64,000 nt of DNA from Limnochordaceae bacterium (GTDB taxonomy: Bacteria > Bacillota > Limnochordia > Limnochordales > Geochordaceae): positions 1 through 64,000 of the forward strand of contig JADBKR010000007.1 of NCBI GenBank assembly GCA_014896295.1, read 5' to 3'. Both the position numbers and the translations under genes were made by a program. Numbering within the stretch: the first letter of the stretch is position 1; the number at the start of each line of letters is the position of its first letter. A model generated the notes under the pieces. The model was not told where the DNA came from, did not search any database, and saw only the letters and a list, made by a program, of their open reading frames with translations. Of this stretch, positions 27,400 to 34,827 are shown piece after piece.

Positions 27400-27831
27400 T
27401 TACGGCTTCGGCAAAACCAGCAGCGTGCCGCTCTGGTGGACGCTCAAAGGATGAAGCTGGCAGTAGATGGGGTACGCGCCGGCCCGCACCCGCTGGATGC
27501 GCGCCGTCCGGGTCTCCCCCGGCTTCAGTACCTCCTTGATCCCGTAAGCGTCAATGGCGAACCCTTCGTCAATGGGACTCTCGTTGACGATGGTGAACTC
27601 GACGCCGTCGCCCTCGTAGGCGATGGCGTCGGCAGGCAGATTGGTGACGGCGATGGTAGGCACGTCGGCGACGGTCGCCTTCGTCAACTTCATCGTCACC
27701 GTGTAACTTCGGACGGGCGGCGACGCCGCCTCTCCCCCGCTGCCGTAACGCACCAGCCCCACCACGCTCACGGCGACGAGGGCCGCCAAGCCCACTCCCA
27801 GACCTGCCAGCCGGATTGGACGCTTGTTCAC
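27400..27831 (-). CDS. Membrane-anchored cupredoxin-like protein
   Basis: This 143-residue protein has an N-terminal membrane anchor (residues 8-27, LAGLGVGLAALVAVSVVGLV) and a cupredoxin beta-sandwich. Near the C-terminus PIYCQLHPLSVHQSGTLLVL supplies the Cys and His ligands of a type-1 or CuA-like copper site, in a pattern found in nitrous-oxide-reductase-like and cytochrome-oxidase-II-like domains. It would sit on the outer face of the membrane as an electron carrier or copper protein. GTG 27831 follows GAGGAGGAGG. It is 100 bases downstream of the MarR-type regulator, same strand, so the two may be co-transcribed. No oxidase gene is adjacent. Confidence 0.82.
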   Translation of the reverse strand: MNKRPIRLAGLGVGLAALVAVSVVGLVRYGSGGEAASPPVRSYTVTMKLTKATVADVPTIAVTNLPADAIAYEGDGVEFTIVNESPIDEGFAIDAYGIKEVLKPGETRTARIQRVRAGAYPIYCQLHPLSVHQSGTLLVLPKP

Positions 27832-27931
27832 CTCAACGCCTCCTCCTCGAATCCCGCCTTCGGCGAAAGCCCGTCGACGGGCCCGGCACGTGTGTCCTAA
27901 AGCCGGACGGTCAACAGCCCCCAACCCTGCC

Positions 27932-28600
27932 TCAAGTCTCGGCCGCCCTCTCCCACCTCCCCGCCCACGCCTCCCACGCGGCCTCCTGCCGCTCATCAGG
28001 TGCGGGCTCGTAATCCGGACATTCCAAACGAAGCCGCCCGTCGCCGAAGGCCGCATCGACGTAATGGCAGTGATGGGGGCGCTCCGGATCCGGGTGGGCG
28101 AACGGGCGGAAGTACGTGCAGCTCACGCACATGCGGGCGACGGAGATCTTGCCCTGGAGCTGCAGGGTGCGGATGAGGCGTACCAGCACCCTCAGCAGGG
28201 CCACCTGATCCGCCGGTGGCAGGCTATCCACGGCCACCGCCAGGAAGTCGGCCCACCCCGCACTGGCCTGCGCGATCCGGCTTCCGGCACCGGTGAGCGC
28301 CAACTGAAACGAACGGCGGTCGTCGCCCGACTGCCGGCGGCGCACCAGCCCCTTCGCCTCCAGGGTCCTGAGCGCCTCGCTCACCGTGGCGGGGCTCAGC
28401 GCCAGCGCCTTCGCGAGCTCTCCGGGAGTCGGACACTGCCCGGGGGCCTGAAGGAGCAGCCAACTGAGCACCTGCCCCTGGGTGGGCGTGAGGCCGCCGC
28501 CCCTGGCCTCCTTCCACGCTTCGTGCCGCAACGCCAGGCTGAGCTTGACCAGCCCCGCCGCCACCTGGGCAGCCACCGAGTCCGCGTGCTGCGCCGCCAT
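27932..28600 (-). CDS. MarR-family regulator with Cys/His-rich tail
   Basis: This 222-residue protein has a MarR winged helix (residues about 35-110: TPTQGQVLSWLLL, GELAKALALSPATVSEAL, GLVRRRQSGDDRRSFQLAL) followed by a C-terminal segment with CVSC, HHCHYVDAAFG and ECPDYEP, four Cys plus several His that could bind a metal or Fe-S cluster. MarR proteins are usually about 140-150 residues, so the tail is an added sensor-like domain. ATG 28600 has GAGGGAA upstream. An inverted repeat covering its own -10 box (28617-28645) suggests autorepression. The downstream cupredoxin makes copper or redox sensing plausible, but this is inference. Confidence 0.85.
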   Translation of the reverse strand: MAAQHADSVAAQVAAGLVKLSLALRHEAWKEARGGGLTPTQGQVLSWLLLQAPGQCPTPGELAKALALSPATVSEALRTLEAKGLVRRRQSGDDRRSFQLALTGAGSRIAQASAGWADFLAVAVDSLPPADQVALLRVLVRLIRTLQLQGKISVARMCVSCTYFRPFAHPDPERPHHCHYVDAAFGDGRLRLECPDYEPAPDERQEAAWEAWAGRWERAAET

Positions 28601-28616
28601 GCCGTTCCCTCGCAGA

Positions 28617-28664
28617 GCATATGTTTCGGACTCCAAAATATATGCCGCCGGTCACTCCTGTCAA
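28617..28664 (-). promoter_or_regulatory. MarR gene promoter with overlapping operator
   Basis: On the minus strand TTGACA (28659-28664) stands 16 bases from TATATT (28637-28642). An imperfect inverted repeat from 28617 to 28645, with GCATAT at both outer ends and AT-rich inner arms, spans the -10 box and the probable start site. This is the usual layout for a self-repressing MarR-family gene. Confidence 0.78.
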
Positions 28665-28678
28665 GCTGGTGCGGCGTC

Positions 28679-29002
28679 ATGGCGTTGCTGGCGGACGTGG
28701 ACGTCCGACCGGACTACGAGGTGGCGGCTGTCATCCGCGCCGTGGTGGCGCTGTTGACCTGGGTCCACGAGCCCATCCGCCGGGAAGGACGCTGGATCAG
28801 CGACCCATTTGCCGGATCCGGATCCACCGATGGATGTCGTAGCCGCGGGCGGGGCGCTCTCGCAAAGCAGGCACCAGGCGAGAGCTCCATTGCTGCCGGG
28901 CTACCCGACGCCGGCGCTCACGTGGCCGTGGTGCGCAACTCGTCGGTGACGACCTTGCTTCCGGCGCCTTGGCGGGTTTCGGGCCCACGGCCCGCGTCGT
29001 AG
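28679..29002 (+). CDS. Possible small hypothetical protein
   Basis: This is a 107-codon frame starting at ATG, with the first 40 residues hydrophobic and plausible (LADVDVRPDYEVAAVIRAVV). The second half is low-complexity and Gly/Ala/Ser/Arg-rich, as expected of a chance frame in GC-rich DNA. There is no clear ribosome site and no recognised family. It is the only candidate in the 400 bases between the MarR promoter and the tRNA pair. Confidence 0.2.
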   Translation: MALLADVDVRPDYEVAAVIRAVVALLTWVHEPIRREGRWISDPFAGSGSTDGCRSRGRGALAKQAPGESSIAAGLPDAGAHVAVVRNSSVTTLLPAPWRVSGPRPAS

Positions 29003-29048
29003 CAGGAGGCATCCAGCTCGGTCGGAACAAACCCGGGCCGCGAGTGGT

Positions 29049-29120
29049 GCGCCCGGCAGGATTCGAACCTGCGGCCTTGTGCTTAGAAGGCACCTGCTCT
29101 ATCCCCTGAGCTACGGGCGC
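29049..29120 (-). tRNA. tRNA-Arg (TCT)
   Basis: A 72-base cloverleaf on the minus strand with a 7-bp acceptor stem (GCGCCCG/CGGGCGC), D arm GCTC...GAGC, anticodon loop CTTCTAA giving TCT, and T arm GCAGG-TTCGAAT-CCTGC. CCA is not encoded. It decodes the AGA/AGG arginine codons, rare in this GC-rich genome. Confidence 0.95.
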
Positions 29121-29131
29121 CCCGGAGTGGA

Positions 29132-29201
29132 GCGGGTGAGGGGAATCGAACCCCCGTACCTGGCTTGGAAGGCCAGTGCTCTACCATTGAGCTACACCCG
29201 C
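29132..29201 (-). tRNA. tRNA-Gly (TCC)
   Basis: A 70-base cloverleaf on the minus strand: acceptor GCGGGTG/CACCCGC, D arm GCTC...GAGC, anticodon stem CTGGC/GCCAG with loop CTTCCAA (anticodon TCC), T arm GGGGG-TTCGATT-CCCCT. It lies 11 bases upstream of tRNA-Arg on the same strand, so the two are surely one transcript. Confidence 0.95.
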
Positions 29202-29370
29202 CTGCCGGCCGAGAGGCCGCTCGGCTGCCGTGCTCGACAGCCTTGCAGCCGAGCACCATGATACGGTGCCCGGCCGATGGTGTCAATCGAACGCCCGGCA
29301 GCCGCCATCGGCCTCGCCCGCGCTCGCCCTGGCCCGAGCGGCGCCCGTCAGCTCCTCTCGGAGGCCCGCC

Positions 29371-30102
29371 TCAGAAGCTCCCCAGCAGCAGCCCCAGCCG
29401 CAGCGTCGGGCCGTTGAGGACGGCCGGGGTCTGATCGACGGTCTGGCCGTCGGCCCTGGCCCACTTGGCGTTCCAGAAGTCGGTGGCCAGCCGGTAGCCC
29501 GCCCGCAGCTCGAGCCCCACCCGCGGGGTGAAGTAGACCTGCACGGCGGCCTGCGGCTCGAGCGTCAGCATGAACCGGGTATAGCGAGACCCGCCCGCGA
29601 CGCCCAGTTGCGCGGAAGCATTGGCCCCATACGTCTCCAGCGCCACCTGGGCAAGCCCCACGTTGCCGCCACCCGTCAGCCGCACGGTCTGGTTGCCGGC
29701 GAGGGTCCAGTGTGCCCCGAGATACCCGTCGTCGATGGTGAGCCGGCTGAAGCCCTTCCCCTCTTCCCTGCTCTCGAACCGGGAGTGCGCGCCGCCGCCC
29801 CGGATCTGCAGGGAGTCCGCCCCGGCGACGAAGCCCCAAGCGAGCGTCAACCCATCCTGCTGGAACTGGGGGAGCCCTTTTCCTGCCAAAGCCGAGTTGA
29901 TCTCGTCGAGGTTGAACCGCTGGTAACCGGCCTCACCGTAAACCCCGGCCACCCCTCCTTCGGCGGGCAGGACGTCGCTCATCCCGGAGGGCATCTCCTC
30001 GCCCGGGGGCGTCTCCCACGTCTCGTCCGACTGCGCCCGGGCTACGAGCGCCGCGCCCGCCACCAGCGACAGCCCGGCGGCCAGCGCCACGACGTGCCTC
30101 AT
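29371..30102 (-). CDS. Secreted beta-barrel-like protein ending in Phe
   Basis: This 243-residue protein has a clear signal peptide (residues 1-23, HVVALAAGLSLVAGAALVARAQ) and a mature part of alternating polar and hydrophobic strands rich in Gly and aromatics (LTLAWGFVAGADSLQIRGGG, LELRAGYRLATDFWNAKW), ending LRLGLLLGSF. A C-terminal Phe after alternating hydrophobics is the insertion signal of outer-membrane beta-barrels. This suggests an outer membrane and hence a diderm relative of Bacillota. No specific family is recognised. An alternative GTG at 30138, with AGGAAAGGTGAG just before it, would add 12 residues. Confidence 0.65.
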   Translation of the reverse strand: MRHVVALAAGLSLVAGAALVARAQSDETWETPPGEEMPSGMSDVLPAEGGVAGVYGEAGYQRFNLDEINSALAGKGLPQFQQDGLTLAWGFVAGADSLQIRGGGAHSRFESREEGKGFSRLTIDDGYLGAHWTLAGNQTVRLTGGGNVGLAQVALETYGANASAQLGVAGGSRYTRFMLTLEPQAAVQVYFTPRVGLELRAGYRLATDFWNAKWARADGQTVDQTPAVLNGPTLRLGLLLGSF

Positions 30103-30217
30103 CCCACGGCATTGCACACCGAACCCCACCGTTGCCACCTCACCTTTCCTGCACCCGGCTCGAGGCCGGACTAAAATGGATCCGGCGCGTGGGGCGCGCC
30201 TGCTCTGACTCCGAGAA

Positions 30218-31486
30218 GTGAGTGGCTCCTGGGAGGCCGGCGGTTCACCGGCCGGTACGAGAGGGGTGCGGGCTTTGGGCAGCGTGGTCTTGCCGTCGCT
30301 CATCGATCGTTCGCAATGGGAGTCTGGTACTTCGTTCCAGTCGTTCGTCGAAGCGTCGCCCTCGGCCTCGGCCCGCCGGATGCGCCGGTACTACGAGCAG
30401 GCGCCGGACATCCCCGAGGCGGTACGGGAGCGGGCGAGAGCGTTCGCCGCCTCGGGAGGGCGGCTGTACGCGTTGGCCGAAGCGTGGTGCCCGGACTGCA
30501 TGGCCACCGTGCCCGTGCTGGCCCGCCTGGCGGAGGCCGGCGGCGTGCCGCTCCGGCTGTTTCGCCGTGACGAACGGCCCGACTTGCGGGAGCGCCATTT
30601 GACCGCCGGCCGCCCCAAGATCCCGCTGGCCGTGGCGGTGCGCGAGGCCCCGGAAGGATCGTGGCAGGAAGTGGGCCGGTTCGTGGAACGGCCGGCCAGG
30701 GCCAACGCGCTCATCGCCGAGGCGTCCCGGGCAGGCAGGGACGCCGGCCGCGAACTGCTCCAGGCGTACGCCGACGGGTCGCTGCGGGACGCCATGGTCG
30801 CCGAGCTGGACGCCATGATCGGGGGCGGGATCGAAGAGGCCCGGGTCACGGGCAGCCGGGGCACGCCGCTGCCCGTCTACCTCCACCTGCCGTACCAGGT
30901 GACGCCGGCGGCCGTGGTCGTCGCCATGCACGGGGCCAACCACGACGCATCCCACCCGTTGAGCTTCCACCTGTGCCAGCGCCTGGCACAGCGGGGCCTG
31001 GCGGCCGTACGCTTCGATTTCGGCTACCGGGTGCGGGGCGAGACGACGCCCACGCTCCATCCGGAGGGGGAGGATCTGGCCGCGGTGCTGGACTGGGTCG
31101 GCACCCGGCTGGGTCTGCCGCCCGAACGGACCGTGCTCGCCGGCAAGTCGCTCGGCGCCCGGGTCTCGGTCATGGCGGCCTCCCGGCGGCCGTTTGCCGG
31201 CGTGGTGCTGTTCGGCTTTCCGTTGCACATGCCGGACGGCAGCTTCCCGGCGGCCGAGGATACCTTCGACCGCATCGAGACGCCGATGCTCTGGTTTTCC
31301 GGCACGCAGGATCCCCTGGCCGACCCGGCGCAGGTGGAGCGACACGCTGCTCGGGTGCGGGCGCCCCTCACGCTCCGGCGGCTGGAGGGTGCCGACCACT
31401 CCCTCGCCTCCCACCTGCACGAGGTGCTCGACGAAGCTGCCCGGTGGATCCTGGACCGTTGTGTCCCGGCCCGGTTCGCCGCGTGA
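30218..31486 (+). CDS. Thioredoxin-like / alpha-beta hydrolase fusion
   Basis: This 422-residue two-domain protein begins with a thioredoxin-fold domain (residues about 25-185) carrying WCPDC in LYALAEAWCPDCMATVPVLA, preceded by a helix typical of stand-alone thioredoxin_9-type proteins. From about 215 an alpha/beta hydrolase follows: AAVVVAMHGANHDAS, RFDFGYRVRGE, VLAGKSLGARVSVMA (nucleophile elbow G-K-S-L-G), the Asp region FSGTQDPLADP and the His in GADHSLASH. The whole resembles KANL3/Tex30-type hydrolases fused to a disulfide-active domain. The start is uncertain; GTG 30218 or a downstream GTG/TTG (30266-30275) would suit. It converges on the next gene with a 3-base gap. Confidence 0.82.
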   Translation: MSGSWEAGGSPAGTRGVRALGSVVLPSLIDRSQWESGTSFQSFVEASPSASARRMRRYYEQAPDIPEAVRERARAFAASGGRLYALAEAWCPDCMATVPVLARLAEAGGVPLRLFRRDERPDLRERHLTAGRPKIPLAVAVREAPEGSWQEVGRFVERPARANALIAEASRAGRDAGRELLQAYADGSLRDAMVAELDAMIGGGIEEARVTGSRGTPLPVYLHLPYQVTPAAVVVAMHGANHDASHPLSFHLCQRLAQRGLAAVRFDFGYRVRGETTPTLHPEGEDLAAVLDWVGTRLGLPPERTVLAGKSLGARVSVMAASRRPFAGVVLFGFPLHMPDGSFPAAEDTFDRIETPMLWFSGTQDPLADPAQVERHAARVRAPLTLRRLEGADHSLASHLHEVLDEAARWILDRCVPARFAA

Positions 31487-31489
31487 CGG

Positions 31490-32659
31490 TCAGGGCGCTC
31501 CGGCCTGTTCGGGCGCGCCGGTGTGAGCCTGGGAAGGCGCCCCCGGCGGGGCGGCTGGCGGGAGGGTCACGTAGACTTCGAGGGGCCGGACGGGCACCCC
31601 GTCGCTCCACGTGCCCATGAACCGCTGCTCCGGCGTGTCCCCCAGGGCCACGGCCCGGCAACGCCCGTCGAACGCGGCGTCGAGCAGGGCATCCAGGAGT
31701 TTCCAGAACCCGAAGTAGTCCAGCGCGTCGGGCGGCCCCACGCTTCGGGTGACGTCGACCCGGCCCGTGACAAGACCCAGCAGGCGTAACGCGACGGACT
31801 GCATCCAGGCAGGCACCACGGTGATCTCCGGGGCCTCGGGCGCGCCTTGCGGCACCAAGGCGGCGGGGGCATAGTGATCGGCCACCAGGGCAGGCCGACC
31901 GTGCCGGTCGCTGTGGACGATCACGTAGTTCTTGTTGCCGGCCGCGACCTGAGCGCGTGCAAACAGCGTACGGGCCGTCCGCTCTCCCACCGTCCGGTCG
32001 GCGTCCCCGGCGACCACGAGCAAGAGCGTGCCGGGGTCGATCCCGGCGTAATCCTCCATGATGCTGGGCTGCTTGCGGGCAAACCAGATGGCGGTCTCGG
32101 GCGGATCGCCCGGCTCGACCACCATGACGGCCTTCGGGAGAGGCAGCTGACCGTAGCGTGCGCGGACGGCCAGGTTGGCCGCCAGGACGCCGCCCAGGGA
32201 GTGGCCCACCACGGCGAAGCGCCGGGTATCGGGCCGCACGTGGTGGCCGGAAGAGAGCTGGCCCAGGGCCTGCCGCACCGCTGCCACGGCATGGTCGGTC
32301 ATGGACCGCGGAGGCGTCGTCAACGTGGCCTGGTAGCGCGGGAAGACCACGATGTTTCCCTTGCGCACCAGGTGCTCGATCCAGGCACCGTATGGATCCG
32401 GGAGCATCGCTCCCCACCCGTGCAGGAAGACGACGACGGGCGCCTGCGCCGGCGCCGGATCGGCCGGTTCGAAGATCCAGTACGCGCGGTCTGCCACCCC
32501 GCCCCGGCTCATGACCACCCGGGCGTGCGAGTAGTCCCGGCCCCCGGGACCACTGGCCGGCTGTTGGGGAGGAGCCGGCGGGGCGGCCAGCGCCAGGGCC
32601 TGCGCGAGCCCGATGGCCAGGGTGGCAGCGGCCATGGCCCACCGATGCAGCGGCCGCAT
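31490..32659 (-). CDS. Secreted alpha/beta hydrolase
   Basis: This 389-residue protein has a signal peptide (residues 1-26) and a Pro-rich linker (APPAPPQQPASGPGG). The hydrolase core has VVVFLHGWGA (oxyanion hole), FAVVGHSLGGVLAANLA with the nucleophilic Ser, LLVVAGDADRTVG with a candidate Asp, and a His in IVHSDRHGRP. The substrate is unknown; the fold is shared by esterases, lipases and dienelactone hydrolases. The last 30 residues are Pro/Ala-rich. It stands alone on the minus strand, tail-to-tail with the thioredoxin-hydrolase fusion. Confidence 0.85.
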   Translation of the reverse strand: MRPLHRWAMAAATLAIGLAQALALAAPPAPPQQPASGPGGRDYSHARVVMSRGGVADRAYWIFEPADPAPAQAPVVVFLHGWGAMLPDPYGAWIEHLVRKGNIVVFPRYQATLTTPPRSMTDHAVAAVRQALGQLSSGHHVRPDTRRFAVVGHSLGGVLAANLAVRARYGQLPLPKAVMVVEPGDPPETAIWFARKQPSIMEDYAGIDPGTLLLVVAGDADRTVGERTARTLFARAQVAAGNKNYVIVHSDRHGRPALVADHYAPAALVPQGAPEAPEITVVPAWMQSVALRLLGLVTGRVDVTRSVGPPDALDYFGFWKLLDALLDAAFDGRCRAVALGDTPEQRFMGTWSDGVPVRPLEVYVTLPPAAPPGAPSQAHTGAPEQAGAP

Positions 32660-32915
32660 GGGTGGTCGGCGTTCACCTTCCCTGCCATCTTTATGGCCAT
32701 AGCATCGGGCCTTCGCGCTTCCCCTATGTTACCTTCGGATGGCGAAACCGCGAAGCGTTCATGCCCTCGAGCTTCCCGGCACCCCTCCGTTCTCCCCGTC
32801 TGCTCCCGTCCGCCCGTCGTTTGACCCGGTCGCGCCCGACGGCGTAAAATGGGGATGGCATCGTATGCAGTGACACCCACAACTGGATAGTGCGCCCGCA
32901 CACGTGCGGCCACCT

Positions 32916-33056
32916 GATCGCCGAATCCGCCGGGTCCGGAGCTCGGTCCGGCGGAGCGGGGGACCCAAGGTCGGGGCGAATTCGACCGCAAGGTCGATAG
33001 GGCAACCTCGGCTGCCCGAGCCCGTCAGCTAACCTCGCAGGCGTGGCAGAGGGGCG
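32916..33056 (+). ncRNA. c-di-AMP riboswitch (ydaO/yuaA type)
   Basis: The segment follows the ydaO/yuaA consensus in order: GATCGCCGAATCC at 32916, GCGGGGGACCCAA near 32968-32980, GGGGCGAATTCG near 32984, ATAGGGCAACC near 32998, and the diagnostic CCCGTCAGCTAACCTCGCAGG at 33020-33041 followed by GAGGGG. Intervening self-complementary arms (CCGCC...GGCGG; CGACCGCAAGGTCG) supply the stems. This class binds cyclic di-AMP and usually switches genes for osmolyte or potassium transport and wall turnover off. An intrinsic terminator lies 25 bases downstream, so it likely controls the peptide-type ABC operon starting at 33222. Recognition is from memory of the consensus. Confidence 0.92.
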
Positions 33057-33080
33057 TGCCCACGGGGCTCGTTGCCAGCG

Positions 33081-33107
33081 CCCCGGGGTCCGTGACCCGG
33101 GGTTTTT
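33081..33107 (+). terminator. Riboswitch expression-platform terminator
   Basis: A 7-bp GC stem (CCCCGGG with CCCGGGG) is followed directly by TTTTT at 33103-33107. It lies between the c-di-AMP aptamer and the start codon at 33222, so transcription termination inside the leader is the probable mode of control. Confidence 0.85.
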
Positions 33108-33221
33108 CGTACGCTTCGCCGGGTAGCTGCCCCAGCCGCACCCGTACCTCGCGCCGGCTCCGCAAAGCCGAGCACGTCCGCGGGCAGCACGCGACGCAAT
33201 CCATGGAAAGAGGGGACGGCC

Positions 33222-34796
33222 ATGTCTCGACGCCCGCAGTCCCAGTGGCGGCAGATGCTGGCGTGGTCCGCGCTCCTGACGAGCCTGCTGGTAGGCCTGT
33301 CGAGCGGCGTTTCCACCGGTGCGCTCGCCCAGGACAAGGTGCTCCGGCTCGTGCTCGACGGAGCCAAGAACCGGGAGGCCGAACTCCAGGCCGTCGCAGG
33401 ATACCTGCGGCAGATCGGGGTGGACGCCCAGGTCCGGGTGTGGGAGTACCAAACGCTGATCGCCGAGGCGCAAAAAGGCACCCGAGACGCCTATGCTACC
33501 GACTGGGGAAGCGCCACGTTCTCGCCGTTCGATCTGGCGATTCCCAAGCTGCGCACGAAAGATCGCGGTAACTTCTCGTTTTACTCCAATCCGGAAGTCG
33601 ACCGGCTCTTCGACACGGCATCGACCACCGTCGACGAGGCCAAGGCCCGGGACGCATACGTGAAGGCGCAGCGCATCCTGTACGAGGATGCGCCCTGGAT
33701 CTTCGGATACTACCTCGACACCATCGAGGCGGCGTCGGCCCGGGTGAGCAACTGGCGCCCCTCGGTCGACAACCGCATCAATCTCCACGACGTGGAGCTC
33801 CAGGGCGGCGCCACCCTCGTCGTGGCCTTGCGCGCCGACCGCATCCAGAGCTTCGACCCGGCCGATCACCGGGATCGGGACACCGAGACGGTACTGCGCA
33901 ACATGTTCGACGGGCTGGTGACCCGCACCCCCGACGGCGAGGTCGTCCCGGAAATCGCCGAGTCGTGGCAACAGCCCAATGCCACGACGTACGTATTCAA
34001 ATTGCGCGCAGGCGTCCGCTTCCACAACGGCGACCCGTTGACCGCCGACGACGTGGTCTTTACGTTCGAGCGCATCCTCTCCCCAAAGGGGCTCGACGGC
34101 CGCCCGTCGCCCAGGCTCGGGTTGCTGGGCCCCCTGTCCAAAGTCGAGAAAGTGGACGACTACACCGTCAAGATGACGTTGAAAAACCCGTCCCCCGTCT
34201 TCCTGCAACTGCTCGTCCACACGCAGATCGTGCCGCACAAGTACATGCAGCAGGTGGGCCTCGCCGGGTTCGTCCGGCATCCCGTGGGCGCGGGGCCGTT
34301 CAAGTTCGTGCGCGGCCGCCTCGACGGGGACATCGTGCTGGAGCGATTCGACGGCTACTACGGCGGTTCGCCCAAACTCCCTCCGGTCGGGCCGGCCAAG
34401 ATCCGCCGGGTCGTCTTTCGCATGATGCCCGAACCGGGCAGCCGCATCGCCGCCCTGCTGGCCGGGGAGGCGCACATCATCCAGGAGGTGCCGCCCGACG
34501 CGGTCGACCGGCTCGAAGGGGCACGGGGCGTGCAGGTCAAGGTGGCGCCCGGCACGCGGCTTTACCAGATCGAGCTCAACAACGACCGCTTGAAGGATCC
34601 CCGGGTTCGCCAGGCGCTCAACTACGCCGTCAACTGGGATGAAATCCTCAAAGAACTTTACCGGGGGTACGCGCACCGCGTCGCGACGGCCATGCTGCCG
34701 AGCGGTTCCGGCTACGACGAACGGCTGAAGCCCTACCCCTACGACCCCGACAAGGCGCGCCAGCTCCTGCAGGAGGCGGGCTATGCCGTCCGGTGA
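33222..34796 (+). CDS. Circularly permuted family-5 solute-binding protein
   Basis: This 524-residue secreted protein has family-5 (oligopeptide/dipeptide/nickel) binding-protein domains in inverted order. After a signal peptide (residues 1-37) comes the segment that normally ends such proteins: AELQAVAGYLRQIGVDAQV, NFSFYSNPEVDRLFDTAS and KAQRILYEDAPWIFGYY (residues 40-193). Then comes the normal N-terminal part: TLVVALRADRIQSFDPADHR, EIAESWQQPNATTYVFKL, GVRFHNGDPLTADDVVFTFE, and finally YDPDKARQLLQEAGY, where ordinary proteins cross into the C-terminal part but this one stops. No frame break is involved. ATG 33222 follows AAGAGGGG; the end overlaps the permease frame. The first gene after the c-di-AMP riboswitch, it should deliver peptides or a similar solute to DppB/DppC-type permeases. 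Confidence 0.92.
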   Translation: MSRRPQSQWRQMLAWSALLTSLLVGLSSGVSTGALAQDKVLRLVLDGAKNREAELQAVAGYLRQIGVDAQVRVWEYQTLIAEAQKGTRDAYATDWGSATFSPFDLAIPKLRTKDRGNFSFYSNPEVDRLFDTASTTVDEAKARDAYVKAQRILYEDAPWIFGYYLDTIEAASARVSNWRPSVDNRINLHDVELQGGATLVVALRADRIQSFDPADHRDRDTETVLRNMFDGLVTRTPDGEVVPEIAESWQQPNATTYVFKLRAGVRFHNGDPLTADDVVFTFERILSPKGLDGRPSPRLGLLGPLSKVEKVDDYTVKMTLKNPSPVFLQLLVHTQIVPHKYMQQVGLAGFVRHPVGAGPFKFVRGRLDGDIVLERFDGYYGGSPKLPPVGPAKIRRVVFRMMPEPGSRIAALLAGEAHIIQEVPPDAVDRLEGARGVQVKVAPGTRLYQIELNNDRLKDPRVRQALNYAVNWDEILKELYRGYAHRVATAMLPSGSGYDERLKPYPYDPDKARQLLQEAGYAVR

Positions 34797-34827
34797 GGGC
34801 GACGGCACCCCCGAAGGGGGAGTACGG

